Source: Chitinophaga pinensis
Lineage (GTDB): Bacteria > Bacteroidota > Bacteroidia > SXHM01
Length of the DNA stretch: 46,902 bases
Direction of reading: 5' to 3'
Assembly (NCBI GenBank): GCA_945870105.1
Contig: CAMBRL010000010.1
Location: forward strand, 1 to 46,902
Shown: positions 35,159 through 43,675 of the stretch, in pieces
Position numbering within the stretch: the stretch's first letter is position 1
How the letters are laid out: the number at the start of each line of letters is the position of its first letter
Notes under the pieces: generated by a model
The model's input: the letters and a program-made list of their open reading frames with translations, nothing else
What the model was told of the DNA's origin: nothing
The model's database searches: none
Translations under genes and position numbers: made by a program

Positions 35159-35512
35159 TTATTTTATAATCTCCCAGGTAACGCTCGCATTACCCACCAT
35201 ACCATTTACAGGCGGATTGTATTTGGTAAGTTTTACCTCACACTTTTCTATTCGGGGGATTTCTGATGACAGTGCTTCACAAATTCTGCGGCAAACATGC
35301 TCAATCAGTTTGGAACGGATAGCCATTTCACGTTTTGCGATTTCATACACCTGCGTGTAGTCAACCGTTTTTGTGAGGTCGTCTGTTTGGGCAGCTTCGG
35401 AATAATCGGTGGTGATGTATACATCCACGCGGTAGTTCTGGCCTATCAGGGCTTCTTCTTCAAGGCAGCCGTGGTAGGCGTAGAGTTGGATATTTTCGAG
35501 GGTTACTTGCAT
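35159..35512 (-). CDS. folB: Dihydroneopterin aldolase
   Basis: ATG at 35512 (MQVTLENIQLYAYHGCLEEE) gives 117 residues, the normal length. The active-site region AYHGCLEEEALIGQNYRVD, VDYTQVYEIAKREM, IEHVCRRICEAL and CEVKLTKYNPPVNG (catalytic Lys) are present. It converts dihydroneopterin to 6-hydroxymethyl-dihydropterin in folate synthesis. It lies downstream of glnS on the same strand. Confidence 0.93.
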   Translation of the reverse strand: MQVTLENIQLYAYHGCLEEEALIGQNYRVDVYITTDYSEAAQTDDLTKTVDYTQVYEIAKREMAIRSKLIEHVCRRICEALSSEIPRIEKCEVKLTKYNPPVNGMVGNASVTWEIIK

Positions 35513-35520
35513 ATTTTTAT

Positions 35521-35580
35521 TTACCACTAAGGGCACTAAGCACACTAGATTTTTCTAAGTGACCTTGTGTCCTTAGTGGT
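35521..35580. repeat. Dispersed hairpin with ACCACTAAGGGCACTAAG
   Basis: ACCACTAAGG (35523-35532) pairs with CCTTAGTGGT (35571-35580). The 20-base left part (35521-35540) recurs exactly at 37271-37290; both lie just upstream of minus-strand starts (folB, glnS). Confidence 0.7.
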
Positions 35581-35586
35581 GAAAAA

Positions 35587-37263
35587 TTATTTTTTCTGCT
35601 CCTTCGCCCAGGCATCTTTCAAGGTAACCGTTCTGTTAAAGACCAATTTATCAGGCGTTGAGCTTTTGTCTAAACAGAAATACCCCTTGCGCAAAAACTG
35701 GAAACGTTCATCTGCTTTTGCTTCTTTAATTACAGGTTCGGCATAGGCAACCGGAATTACAGTCAGACTATTTTCGTTGATATACTCTTTGAAATCGCCT
35801 TCTTCGCTTGCAGGATTCTCAACTTTAAACAGGCGGTCGTATTCCAGAACTTCCACCGGAACAGCATCGGCAATATTTACCCAATGCACAGTGCCTTTTA
35901 CTTTTAATCCCGAGGTATCGCTTCCGCTGCGGCTTTCAGGAATGTAGGTGCAATGCAGTTCGGTGATGTTGCCGCTGGCATCTTTTACTGCATCGGTGCA
36001 GGTAATGATGTAAGCGCTTTTTAGTCTCACTTGTTTGCCAACGCTTAAGCGGAAAAACTTGCTTGGTGCGTTTTCCATGTAATCATCGCGCTCAATGTAA
36101 ATCTCGCGGCTGAAAGGGATAGCATGTGTTCCTGAGTTTTCAATTTCAGGATTATTTTCTCCTGAAAGCTGTTCTGTTTGTCCTTCGGAATAATTGGTGA
36201 TGACCACTTTCAGCGGGTCAAAAACAACCATTCTGCGTTGTGCGATTTTGTTCAGGTCTTCGCGCACAAAAAATTCAAGCAGCCCAATATCAATCAGGTT
36301 CTCGCGCTTTTGCACGCCCACACGTTCTGCAAAATCGCGGATAGCTTTTGCGGTATAACCTCTTCTGCGCATTCCTGAAATAGTGGGCATGCGCGGGTCG
36401 TCCCAGCCGTTCACAAAATTCTCGTTTACCAACTGCAAAAATTTGCGTTTGCTCATCACCGTGTAATTCACGTTCAGTCGCGCAAACTCATATTGTTTTG
36501 AAGGGAAAATTTCCAGTTTCTCAATGCACCAGTCATACAACGCACGATGGGGAACAAACTCCAACGTGCAAATGCTGTGTGTGATATTTTCAATGGAGTC
36601 GCTTTGTCCGTGCGCAAAATCATACATCGGATAAATGCACCATGTGTTGCCGGTGCGGTGATGATGCGCAAATTTTATGCGATACAAAAGCGGGTCGCGC
36701 AAAATCATGTTGGGCGAAGCCATGTCAATTTTTGCCCGCAATGTTTTTGAACCTTCTGGAAATTCTCCGTTTTTCATTTTCACGAAAAGCTCTTCATTCT
36801 CTTCTGGTGTGCGGTCGCGGTAAGGACTGTTTTTGCCGGGCTCAGTGGGTGTGCCTTTCATTGCGGCAATTTCTTCGGAAGTAGAATCGTCCACATAGGC
36901 CAATCCTTTGCGGATAAGTGTTAAAGCAAATTCATAAATCTGTGGAAAATAATCGCTGGCATAAAATTCATTTGCCCATTCGAATCCTAACCATTTGATG
37001 TCGGCCTTAATGCTGTCCACATATTCTACATCTTCGGTGGTTGGGTTGGTATCATCAAAACGCAGATTGGTTTTACCCCCGTATTTTTTTGCCAACCCAA
37101 AATTGATGCAAATAGATTTGCTGTGCCCGATGTGCAGATACCCATTCGGCTCAGGCGGGAAGCGCGTAAGAATGCTTGTATATTTTCCTGATTTTAAATC
37201 AGCCTCCACAATTTCCTCGAGGAAGTTGAGTGACTTTTCTTCTTCTTTCTTTAACTCTTCCAT
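35587..37263 (-). CDS. glnS: Glutaminyl-tRNA synthetase
   Basis: The 558 residues are class I GlnRS in length and order: signature PPEPNGYLHIGHSKSICINF (HIGH), LRFDDTNPTTEDVEYVDSI, TLEFVPHRALYDWCIE, the KMSKS equivalent VMSKRKFLQLV, DDPRMPTISGMRRRGY, and an anticodon-binding beta-barrel half ending FNRTVTLKDAW. It charges tRNA-Gln with glutamine, so this organism has a direct route. It lies 28 bp after gltX on the same strand. Confidence 0.96.
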   Translation of the reverse strand: MEELKKEEEKSLNFLEEIVEADLKSGKYTSILTRFPPEPNGYLHIGHSKSICINFGLAKKYGGKTNLRFDDTNPTTEDVEYVDSIKADIKWLGFEWANEFYASDYFPQIYEFALTLIRKGLAYVDDSTSEEIAAMKGTPTEPGKNSPYRDRTPEENEELFVKMKNGEFPEGSKTLRAKIDMASPNMILRDPLLYRIKFAHHHRTGNTWCIYPMYDFAHGQSDSIENITHSICTLEFVPHRALYDWCIEKLEIFPSKQYEFARLNVNYTVMSKRKFLQLVNENFVNGWDDPRMPTISGMRRRGYTAKAIRDFAERVGVQKRENLIDIGLLEFFVREDLNKIAQRRMVVFDPLKVVITNYSEGQTEQLSGENNPEIENSGTHAIPFSREIYIERDDYMENAPSKFFRLSVGKQVRLKSAYIITCTDAVKDASGNITELHCTYIPESRSGSDTSGLKVKGTVHWVNIADAVPVEVLEYDRLFKVENPASEEGDFKEYINENSLTVIPVAYAEPVIKEAKADERFQFLRKGYFCLDKSSTPDKLVFNRTVTLKDAWAKEQKK

Positions 37264-37270
37264 GTTGTTT

Positions 37271-37290
37271 TTACCACTAAGGGCACTAAG
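37271..37290. repeat. Second copy of ACCACTAAGGGCACTAAG half repeat
   Basis: Exactly the same 20 bases as 35521-35540, located between gltX and glnS without a facing arm. Confidence 0.7.
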
Positions 37291-37291
37291 A

Positions 37292-38869
37292 TTATTTTAT
37301 TCCAAGTTTATTTAAAAAATCTATTAAATAATCATAATTTGGGTGAAGCTTCAAAATTAAATATCCCAGCCGTCTTATTGTTTCTTCTTTCCCCAGCAGC
37401 ACCATCAAATCAGGAACGGCAGGACCACTAAGGTCACCAACAATACTGATGCGTGTGAATTTCATCAAATCACCTAATTTCACTTCGTTGCTTTCTGCAA
37501 ATTGTTTCAATGAAGTTTCAATGTTTGCGGAAGAGAAATCTGAAATGGAATTGATAAACCCTACAAGGTCTTGTAATCCTTGCAGGTTTGGAGTTCCCAA
37601 TTTCTTTAGTGCTTCAGCACTGTAATTTTCAGGTGCTTTGTAAATGTATTCGTTGCCGGCAACAATATCATTCATAAACGAAACACGGTCTTTCAACAAT
37701 GCACACACATGCTTCAGAAATTTTATATCCGTTACGCCAAACTTCTCTTTTGCAAGCGGTAAAATCATCTCGGCTAAATTTTCATCGGGTGTAGCTTTGA
37801 TGTAGTGCTCGTTAAACCATTTCGCTTTTTCAAAATTGAATTTTGCTCCGGCTTTGTGCACATGCTCCATGGAGAAAGCCTCTTCCAATTCTTCCAGAGA
37901 ATAAATCTCTTGCTCCGTTCCCGGATTCCAGCCGAGGAAAGCAATAATGTTTATCACCGCCTCCGGCAAATATCCTTTTTCACGATAGCCGGATGAAATT
38001 TCTCCTGTCTTCGGGTCTTTAAATTCCAATGGAAAAACAGGAAATCCAAGTTTATCTCCATCACGTTTGCTTAGCTTTCCGTTGCCATCGGGTTTTAATA
38101 ATAAAGGCAGATGCGCGAATTGCGGCATCTTGTTTTCCCAGCCTAAATAGCGATACAATAGCACATGTAAAGGAGCAGATGACAACCATTCCTCACCACG
38201 TATTACATGTGTAATCTGCATGGCATAATCATCTGCAACATTGGCAAGGTGATACGTTGGCATTCCATCACTCTTGAATAAAACTTTATCGTCCATAAGC
38301 GAAGTGCTGAACACCACTTCACCGCGAATTAAATCCTGAACTCTTACCTCTTCGTTTTCTGTGATCTTAATACGAATAACATACTGCTCACCTGCGCTGA
38401 GTTTTGCTGCAACTTCATCAGCAGAAAGCGTAAGCGAGTTTTTCATTTCCATTCGCACCGCTGAACCATAAGCAGTAACAGGTGCTTTATCAGCTTCCAG
38501 CTTTTTGCGTAACGCATCCAGTTCTTCCGAAGTATCAAATGCATAATAGGCATGACCACTTTTTACCAATTGCTCGGCAAACTGTTTGTAGCCTTCTTTC
38601 CGGTCGCTCTGGCGGTAAGGCGCATGAGGGCCATCCCCAAAACCAACTCCTTCATTAGGTTCAATGCCTACCCATTTCAATGATTGAATTATATAATCTT
38701 CTGCACCTTCAACATATCGTCCCTGGTCGGTATCTTCAATGCGGAGAATAAAATCACCGCCAAGTTTTTTTGCAAAAAGGTAATTGTATAAAGCAGTGCG
38801 CACACCGCCAATATGTAAAGGCCCTGTTGGACTGGGCGCAAATCGCACACGAACTTTTCTGTCAGACAT
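37292..38869 (-). CDS. gltX: Glutamyl-tRNA synthetase
   Basis: ATG at 38869 (MSDRKVRVRFAPSPTGPLHI) gives 525 residues; upstream open codons look spurious. The HIGH region (SPTGPLHIGGVRTALYNYL), EDTDQGRYVEGAEDYI, HVIRGEEWLSSAPLHVLLY and the KMSKS equivalent KLSKRDGDKLG are clear, with a helical anticodon-binding C-terminus. It charges tRNA-Glu. Its presence beside glnS suggests separate discriminating enzymes for Glu and Gln. Confidence 0.96.
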   Translation of the reverse strand: MSDRKVRVRFAPSPTGPLHIGGVRTALYNYLFAKKLGGDFILRIEDTDQGRYVEGAEDYIIQSLKWVGIEPNEGVGFGDGPHAPYRQSDRKEGYKQFAEQLVKSGHAYYAFDTSEELDALRKKLEADKAPVTAYGSAVRMEMKNSLTLSADEVAAKLSAGEQYVIRIKITENEEVRVQDLIRGEVVFSTSLMDDKVLFKSDGMPTYHLANVADDYAMQITHVIRGEEWLSSAPLHVLLYRYLGWENKMPQFAHLPLLLKPDGNGKLSKRDGDKLGFPVFPLEFKDPKTGEISSGYREKGYLPEAVINIIAFLGWNPGTEQEIYSLEELEEAFSMEHVHKAGAKFNFEKAKWFNEHYIKATPDENLAEMILPLAKEKFGVTDIKFLKHVCALLKDRVSFMNDIVAGNEYIYKAPENYSAEALKKLGTPNLQGLQDLVGFINSISDFSSANIETSLKQFAESNEVKLGDLMKFTRISIVGDLSGPAVPDLMVLLGKEETIRRLGYLILKLHPNYDYLIDFLNKLGIK

Positions 38870-38947
38870 TTTTATTGATTGAAGGCGCAAAGATATAACA
38901 AGCCCTTTAAGAGCTTCACTCAATCTTTGCAACTATTTGTTGAGGTA

Positions 38948-40645
38948 CTAATCAACAACCGTCATCCTGATACTCTGCGTTCCCTGCGAAGTATTCAGAC
39001 GGGCAAGATAGATTCCCTGTGCTAAGTTCAGCTCCTTTGACGAAAACTCGAACCGATGTTGCCCTGCGCCAAACTGCGCATTGGCAAGCGTGGTAATTTT
39101 TTCGCCCGCCATGTTAAATACATCTAACTGTATTCTGTCAGAAGCAGGAAGAGTAACAAAAATCTGAGTGCTTTCTCTCAATGGATTTGGGAAACTGATG
39201 AAAGAAACCGGGTTAGTATGTTCATTAACAGAAGAGGCCGTATCAGGAAGAGCTTCCTGGGTATATTGCACATAAAACAACATCATTTCATCCTGAGTAG
39301 TGTTGCCCCACCAAAGTGTATCAACTGTAAAATTCTGATAGGTTGCTTCCATGATTATCCCTGTTTGAATAGAAACTTCATACAGCGGATCAAAGATGCG
39401 GACTGCCGGGTGTTCCCAATCATAAAAACCCTGATTGAAAGAATAATCACGGTTATAAAACCCTTCATAAAACTGCTCGCCTTTTTCACCGTTTGCAGTG
39501 CTTTTATAGAGATCAAAATCTTTTCCGCGTGCATGCGTATGCCCCTGCAACGACCAGATATGCCATGTTGGAGCCTGAGGATAAAAAGGGAAGCCAAAAC
39601 GGTATGTAAAAGTATGGTCAACCCCATCGTTAGGAATAATTAAATCCTGACCGTAATCTCCTGTTCCCAGAATAAACTCAACTCCGTTGATTGGAATTAG
39701 CACCGAAAACATTTCAATCTTATTTGTATCAGGTACGGCAGTATAGACATTGGTATATGATTCAGCTGCTATAATTGAATCTTCATCATAATTTACAATG
39801 TGATAATTCATGTCTAATACCTGATCGCCTTTCCATCTGAAAGCAGTGTTTCCGGGAAGATTGTATGCAAAGGCATCCTGCCAGGTAGCAACCATATTGT
39901 TCACGCCTAAAGAACTTCCTTCGGGGTCATTAATATTTCTCATCCCTGCAGGGTAATCTGCGTCTGTGCCATCAATAAATTTGTAAATGATGAAGTGATG
40001 CGATTCGTCATTAAACCAGGTTTCAAGTTTTCCTACAGCAACGCTGTCGGCAAACAAGGAGATGTCTTGTTTTTTGAAATATTCAACCTCTTGTTGTGGT
40101 GCCAGAAAGAATGGCCCCATGCGCAACTGAAAACCTTCGCCTTCAGCAGGCGCAGGTGGTGTTGCCTGACGCGGCTTTCCGTTCACATGGTAGTAGTCAT
40201 ACAAAAGTTGCGGGTCAACAGCCTGTCCCGTTTCTTTTGCTCCGAAAAGTATCCATTGGCGAATAAGTTCTACTTCTTCTTTTTCAAGTACAGGTTGACC
40301 ATCAGGCATTGAATTTCCTTCAGCAACTTCAATCGGGTAATAATCATCCCATGCATTATAAGAGCATTTGCGTAATAAAAAACTTTTCTCGGGATGACCA
40401 GGATAAATGCGTTTGTAGCCCTTTGATAAAGCAGTTGGATTTACAGGATTTATACCTACAATATTATCATAAACTACAGCAGCATCACCACCTCCATAAA
40501 GGTCAAGATTTCCCGATGTTCCGCCATTTCCGTGGCATCCTACTGTGCAGTTTGCCTGAAAAAGTGAATACACTTGTTGATAGGTATCCTGTGCTGTTGC
40601 ATTTAAGCTGATAAGCGCAATAGCGCCAACTACCATTTTTTTCAT
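38948..40645 (-). CDS. Cytochrome c / PHM-type dicopper monooxygenase-like T9SS protein, copy 2
   Basis: The 565 residues begin with a signal peptide (MKKMVVGAIALISLNATAQ). A cytochrome-c-like domain has an unusual CX3CH haem motif (Cys33, Cys37, His38 in NCTVGCHGNGG). A region resembling peptidylglycine/dopamine monooxygenases then carries the full set of candidate copper ligands: His216-His217 (DESHHFIIY), His282 (MNYHIVNY), His369 and His371 (GHTHARGKDF) and Met454 (QDEMMLFYVQY). The T9SS domain begins SFPNPLRESTQIF. The product is predicted to be secreted. Substrate unknown. It starts 7 bp after copy 1, so the two are co-transcribed. Confidence 0.82.
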   Translation of the reverse strand: MKKMVVGAIALISLNATAQDTYQQVYSLFQANCTVGCHGNGGTSGNLDLYGGGDAAVVYDNIVGINPVNPTALSKGYKRIYPGHPEKSFLLRKCSYNAWDDYYPIEVAEGNSMPDGQPVLEKEEVELIRQWILFGAKETGQAVDPQLLYDYYHVNGKPRQATPPAPAEGEGFQLRMGPFFLAPQQEVEYFKKQDISLFADSVAVGKLETWFNDESHHFIIYKFIDGTDADYPAGMRNINDPEGSSLGVNNMVATWQDAFAYNLPGNTAFRWKGDQVLDMNYHIVNYDEDSIIAAESYTNVYTAVPDTNKIEMFSVLIPINGVEFILGTGDYGQDLIIPNDGVDHTFTYRFGFPFYPQAPTWHIWSLQGHTHARGKDFDLYKSTANGEKGEQFYEGFYNRDYSFNQGFYDWEHPAVRIFDPLYEVSIQTGIIMEATYQNFTVDTLWWGNTTQDEMMLFYVQYTQEALPDTASSVNEHTNPVSFISFPNPLRESTQIFVTLPASDRIQLDVFNMAGEKITTLANAQFGAGQHRFEFSSKELNLAQGIYLARLNTSQGTQSIRMTVVD

Positions 40646-40652
40646 AAAAGCC

Positions 40653-42311
40653 TTAATCTATTTTTACAATTTGTTTTGAAATGCTTTCACCGTTTACACT
40701 CAGGCGAACATAATAGGTTCCGCTTGTCCAACCCGGGGCATTGGTATTAATCTGTGCGTATTTTTTGCCTGGTGTTTCTGTTTTGTTCATCAGGTTGGCA
40801 ACTAACTTACCATTGATATCATAAATATCAATTGCCACGGTTGATTCTTCTTTGAGGTTATAAGAGAAGTTTAAAATATCTGCAACCGGGTTTGGATATG
40901 CCGAAATATTATCAGCTGCTGTGATTGCTTCGTTAATTCCTATTGGAGCGTTAACGGTGTATTGCATAAAAACAAGCATCATTTCATCGGCAGTTGTTAA
41001 ACCAAAAGTGATAAGGAATGCCTGTTCATTCGGGTCGCTGATTTTATATTTTGCTTCGTGAACAATTCCTTTTGAAGCCTCAACTGTTTCCAGCGGATCA
41101 AAATATTTATTGGCAGGGTGTTGCCAATCGTAATAACCCTGATTGAAGGTATAGTCGGTATTGTAATTTCCGTCATAGATAATATCACCCTTACTGCCGT
41201 TAGCATTGCGTTTATAAATGTCGTAGGCTGTTCCGTACTTATGAGTATGGGTAGAAAGAAACCAAATGTTCCAGTCATCTTGTGAACCGGATTCAAATTT
41301 AGAACCTGTAAAGGTTTGTTCTTCTCCGTTATTAAAAATAAGAAGTGCTGTAGGATTATAAATAACCAGTTCTGATTTCATTTCACGCTCAGCAGTTCCA
41401 ATTGGTTGAGTGTAAACATTGGCATATCCTTCGGCAGCCAAAACGGAATCTTCAGCATAGTTGATGATGTGATAATTCAAATCTATAACTGCGCTGTCGT
41501 TGAAATAATATGCTGTATTATCAGGCAGGTCGGTTGTTTCTGAATCTACCCAGCCCACAATGTACTTTGTCTGGTCGGGAAACACATTGGAAACATCAAC
41601 GGTGCGCAACCCTTCTTCCAACTCGCTTTCAGCACCCGGTAAAAACCCAAAAAGCAGAAAGTGGTGCGAATCATCATCTATTGTGCAGCTAAGTTTGTTG
41701 GCTTCAAACGGAGTGGAATTGAAAACAGCTGCTTTTTTGTAGTACTCAATTTCCTGCAAGGGGTCAAGGAATACAGGTCCTATATGCAGCTGAAAACCTT
41801 CACCGGGTGCTGGTGCAGGAGGAACTGCAATTCTTGGTCTTCCATTTACATGGTAGTAATCGTAAAGCGTTTGAGTGCTAACCACCTGACCGCTTTGCGG
41901 TGCGCCATACATAATCCATTGACGAATTAATTCCACTTCTTCTTTCTCTAATGTTGGCTGATTATCCGGCATTGCTGCTCCTTCCGTTAAATCAAGACTG
42001 TAGGCAGCATCCCATGAAGATGTTGCGCATTTGCGCAGTAAAAAACTACGTTCAGGGTAGCCGGGTGCTATACGTTTATGTCCTTTTGCAGCAGCAGCAG
42101 GATTAACGGGTGTAACATTAACTATGTTGTTGTAAACGGTGCTTGCACTTCCTCCGCCATAAAGGTCAAGGTTTCCTGAGTTGCCGCCATTTCCATGGCA
42201 ACCTATTGTGCAGTTGGCCTGAAAAATTGCATAAACACTTTGGTAAGTTGATTGTGCCGATGCGTTGAAAGCAGAAAAAGCCAGCGCAGTTAAAATGTAA
42301 AAATGCTTCAT
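40653..42311 (-). CDS. Cytochrome c / PHM-type dicopper monooxygenase-like T9SS protein, copy 1
   Basis: The 552 residues have the same order as the next gene: signal peptide (MKHFYILTALAFSAFNASAQ), CX3CH haem motif (Cys34, Cys38, His39), and PHM-like candidate ligands His216-His217 (DDSHHFLLFGF), His281 (LNYHIINY), His355 and His357 (STHTHKYG) and Met444 (ADEMMLVFMQY). The tail is ISAYPNPVADILNF plus SKQIVKI. DEMMLVFMQY and HHFLLFGF closely resemble PHM sequence. A small CGCCTT/AAGGCG hairpin (42338-42354) and a TACCTTTA box (42357-42364, minus) lie upstream. It is divergent from the HMA lipoprotein gene, consistent with shared copper biology. Confidence 0.82.
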   Translation of the reverse strand: MKHFYILTALAFSAFNASAQSTYQSVYAIFQANCTIGCHGNGGNSGNLDLYGGGSASTVYNNIVNVTPVNPAAAAKGHKRIAPGYPERSFLLRKCATSSWDAAYSLDLTEGAAMPDNQPTLEKEEVELIRQWIMYGAPQSGQVVSTQTLYDYYHVNGRPRIAVPPAPAPGEGFQLHIGPVFLDPLQEIEYYKKAAVFNSTPFEANKLSCTIDDDSHHFLLFGFLPGAESELEEGLRTVDVSNVFPDQTKYIVGWVDSETTDLPDNTAYYFNDSAVIDLNYHIINYAEDSVLAAEGYANVYTQPIGTAEREMKSELVIYNPTALLIFNNGEEQTFTGSKFESGSQDDWNIWFLSTHTHKYGTAYDIYKRNANGSKGDIIYDGNYNTDYTFNQGYYDWQHPANKYFDPLETVEASKGIVHEAKYKISDPNEQAFLITFGLTTADEMMLVFMQYTVNAPIGINEAITAADNISAYPNPVADILNFSYNLKEESTVAIDIYDINGKLVANLMNKTETPGKKYAQINTNAPGWTSGTYYVRLSVNGESISKQIVKID

Positions 42312-42518
42312 TGAAAGTGTATTGATAGTGGTGTAATCGCCTTTTTTTAAGGCGGATAAAGGTAATTAATCCATAATGCCACACAGCGCAATATCTTCCA
42401 GATGCCCCAAAAATAGACGAAACCTGCATTTATACCGACAAAGAAGAAGAATGTTTCGTCATAAATGAGTGTGCGAAAAAACGCTAGATTTTAAATCAAA
42501 TTTTAATGTGATTACCTA

Positions 42519-42526
42519 TACATTTG
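42519..42526 (+). promoter_or_regulatory. -7 box of the HMA lipoprotein gene
   Basis: TACATTTG, an exact TAnnTTTG match, ends 23 bases before the ATG at 42550 and supports that start over the upstream open codons. Confidence 0.5.
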
Positions 42527-42549
42527 CGCGAAATTTAAAGAATAAGCTC

Positions 42550-42954
42550 ATGAAAAAAGTTCTGTTTTTTGTTCTCGCTTTTGTTGGCATGCAGGTATAT
42601 TATTCCTGTTCTTCGGGCGGAAATGATAACGTTGTTTCTACAGCCGAAATGAATATTACGCTTGACGGAATGACCTGTGCTGAAGGTTGCGCCAAAACCA
42701 TTGAAAAGACAGTTGCTGAACTGGAAGGCGTTACCTACAGCAACGTAAATTTTGAAGAAAAGACAGCTACCTTTAAATTTGATGATACAAAGACTAACGA
42801 AAAAGATATTCTTGCTGCCATTGCAGCTTTAAACGAAGGACAATACAAAGTAACCCATGTAGAGGTGAAAATTGAAAAGAAAGCAACAGAAGGCGAACAA
42901 GACACTAAAGTAGAAGCAGTTGAAGAAGAATTAATGAAAGATACTGCCGTATAA
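42550..42954 (+). CDS. HMA-type metal-binding lipoprotein
   Basis: ATG at 42550 (MKKVLFFVLAFVGMQVYYSC) gives 134 residues with lipidated Cys20; the frame is open to 42469, but the promoter lies inside that stretch. After a short linker, a heavy-metal-associated domain (about 33-105) has GMTCAEGCAKTIEKTVAELE, with a CX3C pair in place of the usual CXXC. An acidic tail follows. Copper or another soft metal is the likely ligand, in the periplasm. The gene is divergent from the two dicopper-monooxygenase-like genes, so a role in copper supply or detoxification is a reasonable inference. Confidence 0.8.
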   Translation: MKKVLFFVLAFVGMQVYYSCSSGGNDNVVSTAEMNITLDGMTCAEGCAKTIEKTVAELEGVTYSNVNFEEKTATFKFDDTKTNEKDILAAIAALNEGQYKVTHVEVKIEKKATEGEQDTKVEAVEEELMKDTAV

Positions 42955-42988
42955 ACCAACCAATAACCAACCATAAAACCAAACCAAC

Positions 42989-43363
42989 ATGTTCAACATT
43001 AAAACCTATACCTTAATTCTGTTCTCTGCATTTTTTATGAATGCAATAACAGCCAGACCTGCTTTGTCGCAAAACAATGGTGACGACCAGTTTAAATTAA
43101 CGGCTTTTCCTAACCCTTCCTCTTCTTCTATAACTATTAATTACCAACTTCCGCAAAACACACCAGTGAAACTGATGATTTTCAGTGTTGACGGCAGCGT
43201 GGGTAAAGTTTTATTTGCAGGCAACCGCACAGCAGGTGAGTACAACGAAACGTATGATATCTCAACCCTTGCACCCGGTCAGTATTTTTACCAGTTGCAA
43301 ACAGATACTGATTTGGTAACTAAATCTATCAGTATGGTAAGCGGGGTTGTGAAGCAGAATTAA
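42989..43363 (+). CDS. Small protein made almost only of a T9SS sorting domain
   Basis: The 124 residues hold a signal peptide (MFNIKTYTLILFSAFFMNA, cleavage near LSQ), a short NNGDDQFK linker, and then directly a sorting-domain-like fold: LTAFPNPSSSSITINYQL, VKLMIFSVDGSVGKVLF, DISTLAPGQYFYQLQTD, LVTKSISMV. There is no cargo domain. It lies 34 bp after the HMA lipoprotein and is probably co-transcribed. It may be a remnant, a decoy or adaptor for T9SS, or a separate small beta protein. Confidence 0.75.
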   Translation: MFNIKTYTLILFSAFFMNAITARPALSQNNGDDQFKLTAFPNPSSSSITINYQLPQNTPVKLMIFSVDGSVGKVLFAGNRTAGEYNETYDISTLAPGQYFYQLQTDTDLVTKSISMVSGVVKQN

Positions 43364-43440
43364 TACCACACCAGTAAATCTTCAAGCAAGCCTGCACCCT
43401 CAAGCTTTTGCTAGAGCAAAACTCCTGCGGTTCATAAAAA

Positions 43441-43494
43441 ATAATTTGCCCGAGGCAAAGGAATAGACGGCACGAGCGGGACGCTCGCGCCAGC
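43441..43494. repeat. RAYT-associated REP-like element, distant copy
   Basis: 54 bases matching 46080-46133 at 52 positions, with a CGAGCG-GGA-CGCTCG hairpin inside. The other copy flanks the RAYT gene 2.6 kb away. Confidence 0.85.
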
Positions 43495-43582
43495 ATTCAC
43501 GTTTCAAAATTAGTATAGGTAGAAAAAAGTGAACACGCTCGCGAGTGCGGTGCAGAATTAAATCGTTTAAATCATTATAAAT

Positions 43583-43617
43583 AAAAAGCTCCCTCGCCTT
43601 AGGCGAGGGAGCTTTTT
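43583..43617. terminator. Strong bidirectional terminator
   Basis: A perfect 16-bp stem (43583-43598 with 43602-43617) has a TTA loop, with A5 and T5 as the outer part of the stem. It separates the + strand metal gene cluster from the minus-strand genes ending at 43676. Confidence 0.9.
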
Positions 43618-43675
43618 ATTTACTTATAACCTTCTCTGTAAAAAGTTTACCGCTTGCGGTTACAATGCGCTTGTT

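Larger units (their letters stand above)
43364..43675. other. Gene-free stretch with REP copy and terminator
   Basis: No coding signal. It contains the RAYT-associated REP-like element (43441-43494), a related CGCTCGCGAGTGCG segment near 43530, and the terminator at 43583-43617. Confidence 0.6.

Noticed and set aside
43364-43675. Possible small RNA gene
   Set aside because: The structure present is explained by the REP-like element and a terminator; no promoter was seen.
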